A stretch of 64,000 nt of DNA from the NCBI GenBank assembly GCA_035235625.1, contig CP141141.1:5384968-5448967 (forward strand), in the 5' to 3' direction. The translations under genes were made by a program, and so were the position numbers. The notes below the pieces were generated by a model. That model ran no database searches, was not told the DNA's origin, and worked only from the letters and a program-made list of their open reading frames with translations. Position 1 is the stretch's first letter, and every line of letters begins with the position of its first letter. The DNA is from Saururus chinensis (taxonomy: Eukaryota > Streptophyta > Magnoliopsida > Piperales > Saururaceae). Below, piece after piece: positions 46,566 through 58,389 of the stretch.

Positions 46566-48860
46566 GTGCTGATCTAGAAGGGCACCACCATAAGGGTGGT
46601 TGGCACGGCCACGACCACGGCCACGAGGACAATGATCACACACATGGTAATCTATCTAGTTAAGGAAAGTATCCACATAGTGATAATGATCATTGAGAGG
46701 GGTGCAACCCAGCAAATAGGGGCCACATGCGACACTAAGAGGGGGACATGGCGGTTGATCCAAATATGCTGGACAGGCCAGAGGTGGGGTCATCTAGGGG
46801 TATTGGCCATGAAGGCTATGTCCATTACGTATTGGTCAATAAAAAGGACCATCAGCCGGCGGAGATGCATATGAAAGGAGAAAGTCGGGTTGGAATGGCA
46901 ACCGAACGGGGAGTGTACAGGGGAGGAGGTGGTGCACGACAATAACATGATGAACTGCCAGAACGATGGCCGTGCCTGAGGCAGACGAAAGAAGGGGCAT
47001 GATTGACAATGACAGAGCAGATGGGGTAGTTGAGGTGACCGGTGGCAAGGCAGAAGACGAGTCGTGCTGGGAGGCAATGCCAGCACGAACCAAGGTGATT
47101 GGCTAGCTTGCGGAAAAGCAACAAGGGGAGGCTACTCGATGACTAATTGACAAGAGCTAAAGACGATGTTGGGGCGGAAGTGAAATTGCAGCTCTAAGTA
47201 GATCGATCGATTGGTGTATAGGAGGTCAAAAGCGACTGAAACAGTAGTAGAGTAGCCTATCTAGAGGTGGCTGAAGTAGCAAACGATGTTGACGGAAATG
47301 AAGGAGAGTAGAAGGAGATGATTTGGAAGGTCGACGAAGAAAATCAAGGGGTAGAAGTGAACCAAATGAAATAGACGGAGCAGCAGTGGTTTGTGGGGAA
47401 GGAACAACTAGTGGAATCAAGGGTTGGGTCGCCCACGGCAGTGAGTGTTGGACCATGGTATGGGCTTGGGCCCGGTTTAGTTCAACGATGTTGCGGTCTG
47501 GGTGAGCCGGTATGGGCCAGGGGTCCAAGGGTGGTGGGGGCGGTCGCACCGACCCCACATGTACCTTTGTTACACATAATTCGAGTGGGACCCACATATA
47601 TCATACACGTACACTAGACATACATCTAGGTGTGCATTTACATATTGTGAGGACCAGATGCACGAATTAGATGTCGAGGGTGGGACCTGTGATTAGTGAG
47701 GGGTCAACCCTGTCGCGGGCTTGGTCGTGTTCAGGGGTCCAAGCACAGAGCCCACTCCCGTTGTGTTAGACCCTCTAGTGAAATCAAAAGGAATTATGCA
47801 AGTAGGCCCAATTTGAATCAGCTCAATAAAAGCTCATGAAAGAATAGCCAAATTTAAGACCCGCCTTAATATGGTAAGAAGGGGAGTAATTAAGGTAGAG
47901 AATAAAGAGGATTTATTTCAATGCCATAAGTAAGGGACGTCCCCCTCCTTTGGTGATTAATCTTCCCAATTGGACACCCCCTCCTCTCTCCCTTGTTCTT
48001 CTTGGTGCGGCCTGCACAAGCAAGGGGTGATCCTTGCTGCTGGCCGCCCTCCTTCTCCCCTCTTTAAGGGTTTGTTGGCATGCTGAAAGAGGAAGAGGGA
48101 TCTCCTCCTAGGCTGGGACGTGGAGGCTGAAGTAAAAGGCTGATCATGCGGAGTTTCTTCGTCAATTCCTAGCAAGGTTTTGAGGGATCTGCACATTAGA
48201 AAGGTAAACCTTAATCTCTTCCTCTATATCTTGTGTTTGGCGTACAAGAATTGATTTATAGAGGACGTGCAAGGGCTGGAACGCCCAAGTCAGTCCGTCA
48301 TCTCTCCTATATTTGATATTTCCCTTTGATTGATTGAATGAGATGCATGTCTATTGTTAATTGATATTAGATTAATGCATGTTTTGTATAGATCTATCTT
48401 AAAGTTGGATTTTTTATCTGTGCGCCCTCCCCCTACCACCAAGCTTCTGCTGGCCGGCCACTACAATGAGGATGTGGACAGTGGGGTTACTGATGCGGTT
48501 GGCAGCGATGAAGGGCCAATATGGCTGGCGATTGCCTCAAAGGACAAGGTGTCTAACGTCTCCGACGAACATGACTAGAGTGATTGAACAACGATTGTAA
48601 GCAAAGAGATGGAGCGCTGAACCTCGTCAAAGAGCTGGCTGGTGGCTTTGTTCTATGCATTTATACGATGGACTGGCATTCCTTGGTTGGCAGCAAGAGT
48701 TGTCTTCACTTCAGTAAGCTCAAGCTCTGAACTGCTGCTTTGACTTGATTTTCTAATTGTGTGCGGGTGTGAGGTTGAGCGGGGAGAACTTCGACACGGG
48801 TACGTCGAGTGGTAGATTTTTTTGATGCAGCATACTAACGGTGAAAGGAGGTATAAAAGT
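46566..48860 (-). other. Interior between primer site and gag remnant
   Basis: GC-richer than its surroundings. Pro/Ser-rich minus-strand frames (47226-47597, 46790-47124) may be a diverged gag N-terminus or inserted sequence. The start of the gag leader may be near 48,650-48,860. No pol domain seen. Confidence 0.4.
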
Positions 48861-48881
48861 TGAAAGCTCTGGTACAAGTAA

Positions 48882-49128
48882 TGTAGACACATGGCTACAC
48901 AAGATTAGAGAAAGATTGAAGAAAATAATTGAAAGACATATTAAATTAATTTAATTTTTTATCTAAATTTATAAATTGTTAATTTATCTGAATTATATAA
49001 TATATAAAAAAAATTTAAATTAATCTTATTAGAATTAGAAGATAATCTAATTATAACTAAAAAAAAAGTTTAACTATAGAAATTAGACTAAAAATAAAGA
49101 TTCTAATCTAATCTAATTTAGGGTCACA
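48882..49128 (-). repeat. 5' LTR of the gag-only retrotransposon
   Basis: Right direct repeat, TGTAGACACATG to TTAGGGTCACA. Adjacent on its inner side is the tRNA-Met-like primer site. Confidence 0.7.
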
Positions 49129-52100
49129 ACACAATACTTAGGAATTTAACAAAAAACCAAGGTAAAATTTCATAGGCAATCATTTTAAAAAGCTCATAAA
49201 TTTACTAATTAACTTGAACATTACAATAAGTACTAAAAAGATTTGGAAAAATTCCACATCTATCAGGTGTGTACTGTGCTTATCCAAATGCGCCGCCGGA
49301 TAAGGCAAAGAAGTGCACAAAGAACCAAACTATAAAAAGAAGGTTGGTGCAAAGATTCGGACTGAAGTTCCTGCTTTTATTGGCAAATCAGCTTGCCGGA
49401 CAATTGAATTTAATGAAAGGTAACCAAACGTAGGTGCTTAGAATTAGAATCTGGCCAAGCTCATGAGAAGATGGTTTAGTTGTACTAAAACAATGCACAA
49501 AGAAAAAAATTGATGAATTTGGTTGATGGTGACCCAATTGATAAGAATATGTGATTGGGCGGTGGTGATGAATATTTGCGAATGAGACCCTACTTTGTCT
49601 TTTTAGGAAAACACATCATTTTCCTCGTGGCGATGTGGCCATTACCTCCCGTCGTTGTGGGCTCGTGTCTTTTTCTCAATTTTATGGACGCGCCTAGCCC
49701 AATTGTGCTTAGTGACTACATGGGATTTTTACTGTTTTGCTCTAACAATGAACCTAACGTTAGGAATATTTGTGACGAGTTCATTTTTATGATCGATAGT
49801 AAATATGTTAACACAAGTTAGTATCAATACCAATAGCATTAACATGTATGACATCCATCTTCAAAATGAATACCACATACATTTATTACATTGGGCTTAT
49901 GATAAGCAAGGAGTATGAAAAACTCTTCTGACCATATTACATACGGCTATGAATATGCTACATCAAAAATAACTCATCATCTATGTATATTGGCCTTTAA
50001 TACACCATATTTAGAGCTTTATGTAGCATGATCATGAGCCTCCGGTCCCAAAGTTGACCTGAAAAATATTTTCACAGTTTTAATGCTATAACTGCTCGCC
50101 TCTAGAGTGCTCGTTGCCTTGCTTAATGTGCACCATGATGAATGGGTCCATATGAATACCCATGACTAAATGTGGGCCTTATATTTTTATCTTGAGTCGA
50201 CTCTAGTTAGGGCTGCTAGTGGAATGACATGGTTACGATATAACCTATTTCATTACCATAAACATTTCCCAAAATTTATTTATAATCGTTTCATTTAATA
50301 AACGGTATAAGTACTTCCATAACTATTTTATCCACTAATAATTGGCCGATTAATCGGATAATCATTATCTATTACACTTTTTTAAATGTGCTCAAAATGG
50401 CCAAAATAGACATTTGTTAGTCATTGAATCAGATATTATTGAGGTAAAAGACTAACATTATTTTTACTATTGTTCATAGTTATTGCAAATAGATTGTGAG
50501 GATCAAACATGAAACATAAATGGACACATATATTAGGTAAATTCCTAATAAAACTCTTTATTTTCTAATAAAGATTTCCTATCAGATGAGTCCAACTCCA
50601 AAGCATCCATTCACTACCTGTTTTAAAAGAATCCCAACTGTGATAAGAATGAAAAGTCCCTTCTCGTAGTTAGTTGTCTTTAAAGGTGTCTTACAAGAAG
50701 CAGTCTAGTGAGACTGGATGCATTGATGCACATCATCTATTAGTATTTTTTTGAAGCAATATTTTAAAACATGGCTCGGACCCTGACCCTAATTAGTGGC
50801 TAAACTAGGTCAATCCAGTTGAACCGAATGATGACATCATCACCAAAAATTTTTTTAAAAGAGACCCCCCATATTTTAGAAAATATTTCAACTAAATCTA
50901 TTCAAAACCTATCAAATTTTCACTTAAACATGTTGGCCATTCAAACTTGTTCATTTGAACCTATTTCAATAAGCAATACATCATTCCAAATTTTGCAATC
51001 AAGCATATACAAACATGATTTGCAACTTAATCATGATTCCAATCAACATATATTAAATTTCAAAATAAAACCCCTACACCACTCATTCAAAGTTAAGAAA
51101 GCCCAAGATTGTCCAAGTGTTTGGTTCCATTAACATAAGTTTGAGCCTTAATTTGAACTAACTTCAATCTATCCTCGAGTATAATAGTGCTAACTCAACA
51201 ATCCCACTCCAGACCCACCAATCATTTCCTTTCACGCACAAGCATTCCATGAGTTTAAGTATCAAAAACCAAAAAAATATTCATGGGTTTGGGTTATTAG
51301 AATAAAATCTAAATTAACCTGAGAACTACAAAAGCATTTTGCACAAAGTGTCTATGTAGCTAGTTAAGATTCAAGCACATATGATTAAAGATAAACTCTT
51401 GACCTAATGAGAATATAAAAATTAGACAAAACAACCAAATGGAAAACATCGAAGTGATGTGAGTTTAAGAGAATATACAATCTAAATTGCATACGGATAT
51501 TTTTTTATTAAAAGATTGCAAATGGAAGATGGATATGAAATGCTAGAAAGAACAAATCATCTTCCAAGTAGCAGCATGTAACAACTATAATGAATGGTTG
51601 TAAGTAATTAAATTTATTCAATAAATATTTAAGATTTGAATAACATCTTCTATTGAGTAAATCATGGTGGTGAATCATGACATGAAAAATATAGTAAAAG
51701 ACATAAGCCAATCTCTTTTGAAGTTAAACCACTTAAGACTATGGGTATAATATATTAATAATTTTTAAATGTGACAAATGGGTAACAGATAAATGGGTAT
51801 GAAAGAGTTTTTTTGTTACCTTCCATTAGATAATGGTTGGATAAAATTATCTTCTTATTTACTCATTGAATAAATTTAACCATACTATTTAACTTCTTAG
51901 TGGTACGATGTAGACTGGAGAACGGTAGAATGGGTAGGATTGGAAGCCCTAGCTACAGGTGGGTGTTCTCAGATTGGTAGGAGTTAGTTCACGAAGTGGG
52001 GCCAATTTGTACATTGGGTGACACTTAATGTGGTCCACAACCAAATAGTTGAGGTATCACTGATGTCAAATTTCTTGTTTGCATAGCTTTGAATTTTGAT

Positions 52101-52262
52101 TTGCAGTTTAAAAAGGATTTTTTTGGGAGCCATCCATGGCTCTGTGCTCTGTTGCAAAGTGGCATGGCTAGAGATCATTATGTGTTTATCCTAATTAAGA
52201 AATAACAATTTGGCATGTGGCAAATAGTAAAGGGCATGACTGACAGTAAAGGGAACCATGGG
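49129..52262. other. Gene-poor AT-rich DNA
   Basis: No supported gene. The open frames at 49555-49821 (+) and 50819-51133 (+) are not recognised and lack domain-like patterns. Confidence 0.4.
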
Positions 52263-52690
52263 TAGGGATAAAACTATTAAGAGCCAGCTCACCAGCCTAG
52301 CCCTACTCCTTAAAAATATGGGGTAGGGTCTTTTTTTTTGCCTACTTTACATAATGTCAGGCAACGGTTAGGGGCCAAAAAGTCTGAAGGCTTGTCCCTA
52401 AACATATAAGTAATTATTTTTAAGTTTATAAAATTCAGAGGAAGAGTAGAGGTTGCATATTTTAAGAAAGTTTAAGAAACTTTTGACTTGAAAAGTTATA
52501 ATGTTTGGTTGTGAATGAGTTGATATAAAGGTCAAATGTTTATGATATGATTCCCTATAGGGTTAACTGGCATGAACCCACTTAAAGTTCATTGATTTTT
52601 TATTACAAAATGATATTTAAAAAATAATATAAATAACAAAGAATAAAAGTTCACGGCTAGGAAGATTAAATTTTTAGAAGCCAGCCTAGG
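52263..52690. mobile_element. hAT-type MITE, partial second copy
   Basis: Collinear with 11,412-11,840 in the BSK intron: AAGTCTGAAGGCTTGTCCC, TTGAAAAGTTATAATGTTTG and ATAAAAGTTCACGGC are shared. Begins TAGGGATAAAAC; the distal end is lost. Confidence 0.75.
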
Positions 52691-52699
52691 AGAAATGAT

Positions 52700-55015
52700 C
52701 GATTGCTTGTTGATTTAGCCCTATGCAAAATGAATCTGAGAGTTATCAATAGATTGATTAAAGAATCATGCACAATAAACATAGTGACCAATTGCTGTTT
52801 AAAATGATTGATCATTTCAAGGATAGTTTACCGGATTTTAGACCTTTCAATTTTTATTTTATTCCTTATTCAAGTACAAGTTATAAAGTGACTTCATGAA
52901 CAATATAAGGGTTATGAAATCATGAAATATAAGAGAGAAAAACCTAAAGGATAAAAGATAAAGAGGTTCTACACAGATAAAGAGGTTCTACACTTTTGTC
53001 TATTATTTTCAAAGAAGAATTCACTTAAGCTTTTTATTGAATATCTATGGTGAATTTAAGAAAACAATCTACAACTAAAGGAGCATATACATAGAGAATT
53101 CAAAGCGGACTTGCAGCAAAGTTGTTAATCAATGAGTGATTAAAGAAACTCAAAGGAAGATCAATAATTAAAGAAGAAGTCTTTAATTGAGTTGCTAGAT
53201 GAAGATGAAGATGGAACACAAAGAGGGAAAATTTTAAGGTTTTGATAAAGGGAGAAACTTGAACGCCAATAATAAAGTGGAATGAACAAAGAAAAGACAT
53301 TTTCGTTTGTGCCCTGTCAAGAGGTTGATTGGTTGTTCTTAGGTCTTGTAAGTTCTTATTTTCTAGTACATTGATTTAGCCGTTTAAAGGCTGTCATGGT
53401 TTTTTGCCCTAGTTTGGGTTATCCACGTTAAATTCTTGTATGATATTCCATGCTTTATAATTTGATTGTTAATAGCTTGATCATGAATGTGCATAATCAT
53501 TAGAATTTTTGTTGTTTCTGCTATATAAGAAAATTTTGTACAATAATGCCATATATCGTAGTATTTATCTTTGATAGATAATTAGACTAGGGGTAATGTG
53601 GTGATCGACTAAGTTGATTAGATGGATATAAAACTTTCACACTTATGTTCATGGGGCAATGAGATCAGAACATTTGGAATAGAATTCTTGGTTTATGTGC
53701 CTTCAAATCTAAAAATTTGAAACATTTGGAATATCATTCAGATAATACTCAAAGTTTGTATTAGAATAAAATCTCATTTAGAGGCATTACAATATGCTAT
53801 TATTTAGCATCATTGCGATTCCACATGGTACCAATTTCAAAATAGAATTTTGTGCATCATACAAAAAGGGTTATTAGAAAGTAGGGTCTAGTCCCAACAT
53901 GGAATTAGAAATTAAAACCAAATATCTTTACTCTCGTGAGATTTTTTGGAAGTAGTGGTGGATGGAGCTTCCCTTTCAGAAAGGACTTTCTCTCTTTGTA
54001 GCCTAGAGGTGGCAGGTAGAGTCTTCCCTTACCCCAAGATTTTTCTTACTCTAAGATAGTTATCTCTAAAATTTGACCCTCTCAAGGCGTAGGGCACCCT
54101 TAATTTAGTTAGGTTTGCCTTTTGAATTGGCTAAACTGGATTTAAAATGACTTCGAAATGGAGAAAAGAAGGTTAGAGACGAGTAAATAACTTAGAGAAG
54201 TGAGTTGGGTGTCAAAAAAAATTGAGGAAAACCCCTCCCCGTTCTATAGGGGATGGCTGCCGCCCAATGAGCGACACGAGGTGCACATTAGGGCACCATG
54301 CACTCTGAGGTGGATGTGTTGTGTGATACATGATTCTTCGTGCATTGTGTGGCACGTTGAAGAAAAATGTGTCATGCCCAAGCTTGGCGTCAACATGCAC
54401 TCTAGGGCTGACATCATCTTCCTTTTTTATTTTTAAAATCAAAACTAATTTTTAAACTTCAATTGGCCATAACTCTCTACCTCGAATTAGGATTTATGCG
54501 TTCTTGGTACTGATTGAGTCGTATCAACGAGCCATACGAAACAAAATATCAAATGGATATGTTATGTCATATTTTTAAAGTGGGGCCCACCTAAGACACA
54601 CATATCGAGGTCATAGCCTACAATCTCTTGGTCGATTTATATGTTCTTGGGCTCGATATGCTCATCTCTTAGAACCTTCTCAAAAACCTAAGAGTTTCTT
54701 TAAAACAAAACAAAAACTCGATACAGTTTATATGAAAGCAAAATAGATATTAGGTCCCAAAACTCTATCGAGGCCTGAATGTTCAATTTTTAAAATTGCA
54801 TAAAATTTAGGGTTATTATAAGTAGGTTGGTGAAGTTAAAAGAAAGAAAATAAGAAAAGAGTATTTTAAAAAATTCTTGTTACATATGTGAAAGTTCATA
54901 CATGCGTAAGGTCATTTTTTGTATTATTACATAAAATATGTGACATTTTATGTAATACAATGTATTCTAAGGTCATTTCGATAAATCACTCAAAAACTTA
55001 AGTGTAACTAGCTTT
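52700..55015. other. Gene-poor DNA
   Basis: No supported gene. A GAGGTTCTACAC duplication occurs near 52,966-52,994. The segment 54,440-54,700 (CCATAACTCTCTACCTCGAA, GTGGGGCCCACC) has the flavour of the tail part of the LTR-like elements but was not paired. Confidence 0.35.
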
Positions 55016-55019
55016 TATA

Positions 55020-55370
55020 AGCTTGATCTTTTAAATGCAGGTTATTTCAATATTGGTAAAAGGGAGGATTAGTGGAAGTGGGGAACCAAAAAAATGATCA
55101 TGGGGATTACAAAATTGGGCCCAATAAGATGTGTGGGTCCTTTTCATGCAATTTTTAAAAATGACTTTAAATTAAAAAATGAGATTGCATTTTATAAGTT
55201 TTGTCCTTAGAGGTATAAGATAGATGATGAAATTTAAGTATCTCTGCTTGATAACGAGGTCTACCAAATTTAAAATCATTCTAACTAATATGTAAGATTT
55301 ATTATTTATCCTAATCAAATTCAATGATTGATCTGTGGTTGAAAATTTTAATGGCCTTGACAAGTAGGCC
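55020..55370 (+). repeat. Dispersed repeat family D, partial copy
   Basis: Words such as TCTACCAAATTTAAAATCATTCTAA and GGCCTTGACAAGTAGG parallel the copy 1 tail (GTCAACCAAATTTAG, GGCCTTGATGAGTGGG). Truncated by or adjacent to the MITE at 55,371. Confidence 0.5.
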
Positions 55371-55687
55371 TAGTGTTGCCACTGGGTTGGGTTTTGCGAA
55401 ACCCGAACCCGATACAACTTACGAAAATTATAGCCTGAACCCGACCTAAACCCAACCTATTTGACTCGTTTAGAATAAAAAAATATTTCTTTATTTATTA
55501 TTTTTTTAAAAATAATATTTAAAATATATTAAAAAAATTAAAATTTATATTTATAATTATATTTGGGTTGGGCACCTAAAACCCGAACCCCACCCGAATA
55601 GTTATTTGGGTTAAATTTCAAAAACTAAACCTGACCTCTTAGGGTCGATCGGGTTTTACCATATACCTGACCCGAGTGGCATCCCTA
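55371..55687. mobile_element. hAT-type MITE (about 317 bp)
   Basis: Terminal inverted repeats TAGTGTTGCCACTGGGTTGG and, reversed, TAGGGATGCCACTCGGGTCA. Interior ends are rich in ACCCGAACCCG. Flanks AGTAGGCC and ATAAGTCC resemble a degraded 8-bp duplication. Confidence 0.8.
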
Positions 55688-55789
55688 AATAAGTCCAAAA
55701 TGGTTCAAACTTCACAGGGTCTATATCCTATTCTCTATAACTCAACCCTTAGTCCCATATCGTACCTTGATGTTGGTCAATCTCACACA

Positions 55790-56310
55790 AGCTTTTGTAA
55801 GGTTGATTTTTTAGATGTGGGGTTTACCAACATTAATTTGTAGAGGATGGGACCCGAGTAAATTGAAAAAGCACCATAAAATCAATAAAATTTGGGCATA
55901 TTTGGATGTATGGAGCCTCCTTTATTACATTATTTATTCTCTCCTTTAAATTATAGATTAAAATTATATTTTTTAATATATATTTATAGAGGTCACAAAA
56001 AGGAGCGAGATTATGATTTAAAGATCCACTTTGATGATATGGGTCAACCAAATTTGGTTTCATTCTAATATGTAAGACCCATTAGTTTAACCTTATCAAT
56101 TTTAAGTTATTAACTTAGGATTAAACCTTTGACTGACCTGAGTAGGTTCTACTTATTAAAATTGACTAAAAATTTGCATGGAGCATACCCTCATGATTTA
56201 CTATTTATTCTCTTGGTTCTATACTTGCTTTTGAGGGTGATTCTATAAAAATGACCTTTTAAGAATCAATCTCAAGGAAGTTTGTGTGAAGTTACTTTGC
56301 ACTAAGCCTT
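55790..56310 (+). repeat. Dispersed repeat family D, copy 2
   Basis: Head AAGCTTTTGTAAGGTTGATT with TTGTAGAGGATGGGACC, tail ATCTCAAGGAAGTTTGTGTG: collinear with copy 1 at 44,850-45,365 and without its internal duplication. Confidence 0.7.
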
Positions 56311-57338
56311 CTTTTTTCTCTCTATTAAGAGAGGGTGAAAAAAAATACCTTGCCAGATATATATCCTAATGAGATGAGCAGCAACTTGGATGTGGTACTT
56401 GAGGGACAAGCTCCAGATCAACCTGAATAGCCGTGGTCTGTGGGTTTTAATCCTTCATATGGATTATATATAAGCTTGCAGTTTTGGTGGCATTTTTATG
56501 TACATGCACCCGTTAGAGTATGTTTGGATTCACTTTCTCTTTCCCTTTCTCCCAGTTTTTACTAATCTAAATAAACCTTTAATTTTTCCGTTCATTAGAC
56601 CATCATGCTCGTTTCATGGGCCGTCACAACATCCAAAATGGACCATGACTCCGGAGCAAAGCTCAAGCCTATGCAGTCTCCGTTGTAAGCTGTAACTTTT
56701 GTGATTTGTGAGTTAATATGTGGTAGTTTTCTTTGATAAGATTGAAAATGGTGTTTTCTGTTTTGGTTATAGACATGAAACTTTTGTGTGAATAAGAAGC
56801 TCGGCTTTGGTGCCAAGCCAATGATACATTTCATATGGTTTGTCTTAAGAATACAACATCATAGACTTGAGTGGGGTTCTCACATCGTGGCCATCATGAT
56901 TTTGTCCAAAGTAAGGTTGATGATGGTGACAATGAGTAGAATCATTGCCTTTCTGTAATAGTGCTAACATCCATCAACCATGATATGAAGATTACAGCGT
57001 TCATTACAAAAGTGTATATGATCCGTGGTGGAAAGGACTTTAGATGAGGAAGGCTAAGCAAGAATATCTCTTTTCTTTAAAAAGACATATGACAATATTT
57101 AAAATTTCAATGTAATTTGGATAAAAGAAATATTAAAAAAACTATAAAATGGGGATTTAAAGGACAAATTTAGATTTTAGTGAAGGGATATACATGTGGG
57201 TCTTCATTCCATTTACCTTCATAGTTTATTGTTATTTGGTGCGAGGTACGTACCCTTATGCTTAGTATCTTCACTTTCTTCTCTGTCTTTTTCACATGTT
57301 CTCTTCGTTATCGTCTCCATTTTTTTTCAAATGTTCTC
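56311..57338. other. Intergenic DNA, no gene seen
   Basis: AT-rich; frames at 56498 and 56595 are not recognised. Confidence 0.35.
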
Positions 57339-57344
57339 TTTGTT

Positions 57345-57625
57345 ATATATTAATAGCTCAGTTTGAGAAAATATTGTCCCATATGGATAGCTCTATTTGG
57401 ATATTAAAAAAGTATACCCTTTGTCCCGCATTAATAGCTTTATATAGTTTTTCAAAATAAACTACTTTTAGTTTATTTTGAAATATGATATAAAGATATT
57501 AATATGGGAAGGATAATATATAAGAAGCTATTTTCTATTCTGCTAGCTGTGGGTATGTGGGTCTCATATTTCAATGAAAATTAATATTCTTTTAAATTAA
57601 GCTATTAATATGGGACTTCAAGAAT
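57345..57625. mobile_element. Stowaway-like MITE carrying a nested short copy
   Basis: Outer pieces 57345-57411 (ATTAATAGCTCAGTTTGAG...ATAGCTCTATTTGG) and about 57520-57625 (...TTAAGCTATTAATATGGGAC) together have the layout of the 200-bp copies, interrupted by the short copy at 57,412-57,518. Confidence 0.65.
57412..57518. mobile_element. Short Stowaway-like MITE, nested
   Basis: TATACCCTTTGTCCCGCATT to GATATTAATATGGGAAGGATA; a foldback around AAACTACTTTTAGTTTATTTTG. Confidence 0.75.
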
Positions 57626-58025
57626 ATTTCTAATCTTCTATATTTGACACTAATTTCATCTTTCATTCTGCTTTATTTTATCTTTTTTGTTAATTGGACC
57701 ATTAGGGAAATTGTGTACTTCATAAAGCATAAAACATATGCTAATATAAAATCATACGTGTCATTACTTTGTATTTAAAAATTGGATTCAAGACAAATTA
57801 AGTAAAAAATTCACTTATAACTCTTTCTCTAGTTGGCATTCTGTAGCTTTTTTTGTGTTACCATCATAATGATGAAGAAATTCTTATTCATGTTTATTTT
57901 TTTTACTTTTATAACTTGATTATTTAATAAGATAAGATCAAAATCCCCAAATAGTTAGGTCATCATGGGTTAGGTTGGAGGTCAAACCTTTTGCTCTCAA
58001 CCCCTTGTTCTCTCAATGTAACAGG

Positions 58026-58131
58026 TTCCCTCTGTCCCATATTAATAGCTCTATTTAATATTTCAAAATAAATTATATTAATTAATTTATTTTAAAAAAT
58101 TAAATAAAACTATTACTATAGGATAGAGGGG
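58026..58131. mobile_element. Short Stowaway-like MITE (about 106 bp)
   Basis: TTCCCTCTGTCCCATATTAA at the left, ACTATAGGATAGAGGGGAA at the right; AT-rich foldback interior. Confidence 0.8.
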
Positions 58132-58388
58132 AATACTTTATCTATCTCATATTAAATGTCTTATTTATAAAAATTATAAATTCTATAAAAGGTAAAAAAA
58201 TACAAAAATAACTAAGTCTACACCTATTTAGAACATAAAGAGACAAAAAAATTATAAATATATAAGACATATCAAAAGAAATATATTAAAAAAATTTAAG
58301 GAGTAAGAAAATGAGAAATAGGATACTCAATGTGGGACATTTATACTTATGAAATAATATAACACATAATATGGCACAAAGGGAGTAT
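58129..58388. mobile_element. Second MITE type (about 260 bp) abutting the previous one
   Basis: Left end TACTTTATCTATCTCATATT and AAATGTCTTATTTATA; right end AATATGGCACAAAGGGAGTA with GTGGGACATTTATA. Termini are imperfect inverted repeats of a different internal sequence from the Stowaway-like copies. Confidence 0.55.
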
Positions 58389-58389
58389 G

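Larger units (their letters stand above)
45537..49128 (-). mobile_element. Gag-only LTR retrotransposon (non-autonomous or deleted)
   Basis: Two direct repeats of about 250 bp bound a 3.1-kb interior: 45537-45790 and 48882-49128, both running from TGTANACA to TAGGGTCACA. Read on the minus strand, the 5' LTR is on the right and is followed by a primer-binding-like site near 48862-48880 (TGTACCAGAGCTTTC, close to the TGGTATCAGAGC of initiator-Met tRNA primed elements). The interior holds gag remnants but no pol. The flanks are TATGA and ACACA, so no target duplication is evident. The LTRs have many differences, so the insertion is old. Confidence 0.7.

Noticed and set aside
50819..51133. 104-codon plus-strand frame as a gene
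   Set aside because: Ser/Ile/His/Asn-rich composition typical of AT-rich non-coding DNA; no domain pattern, no splice context.
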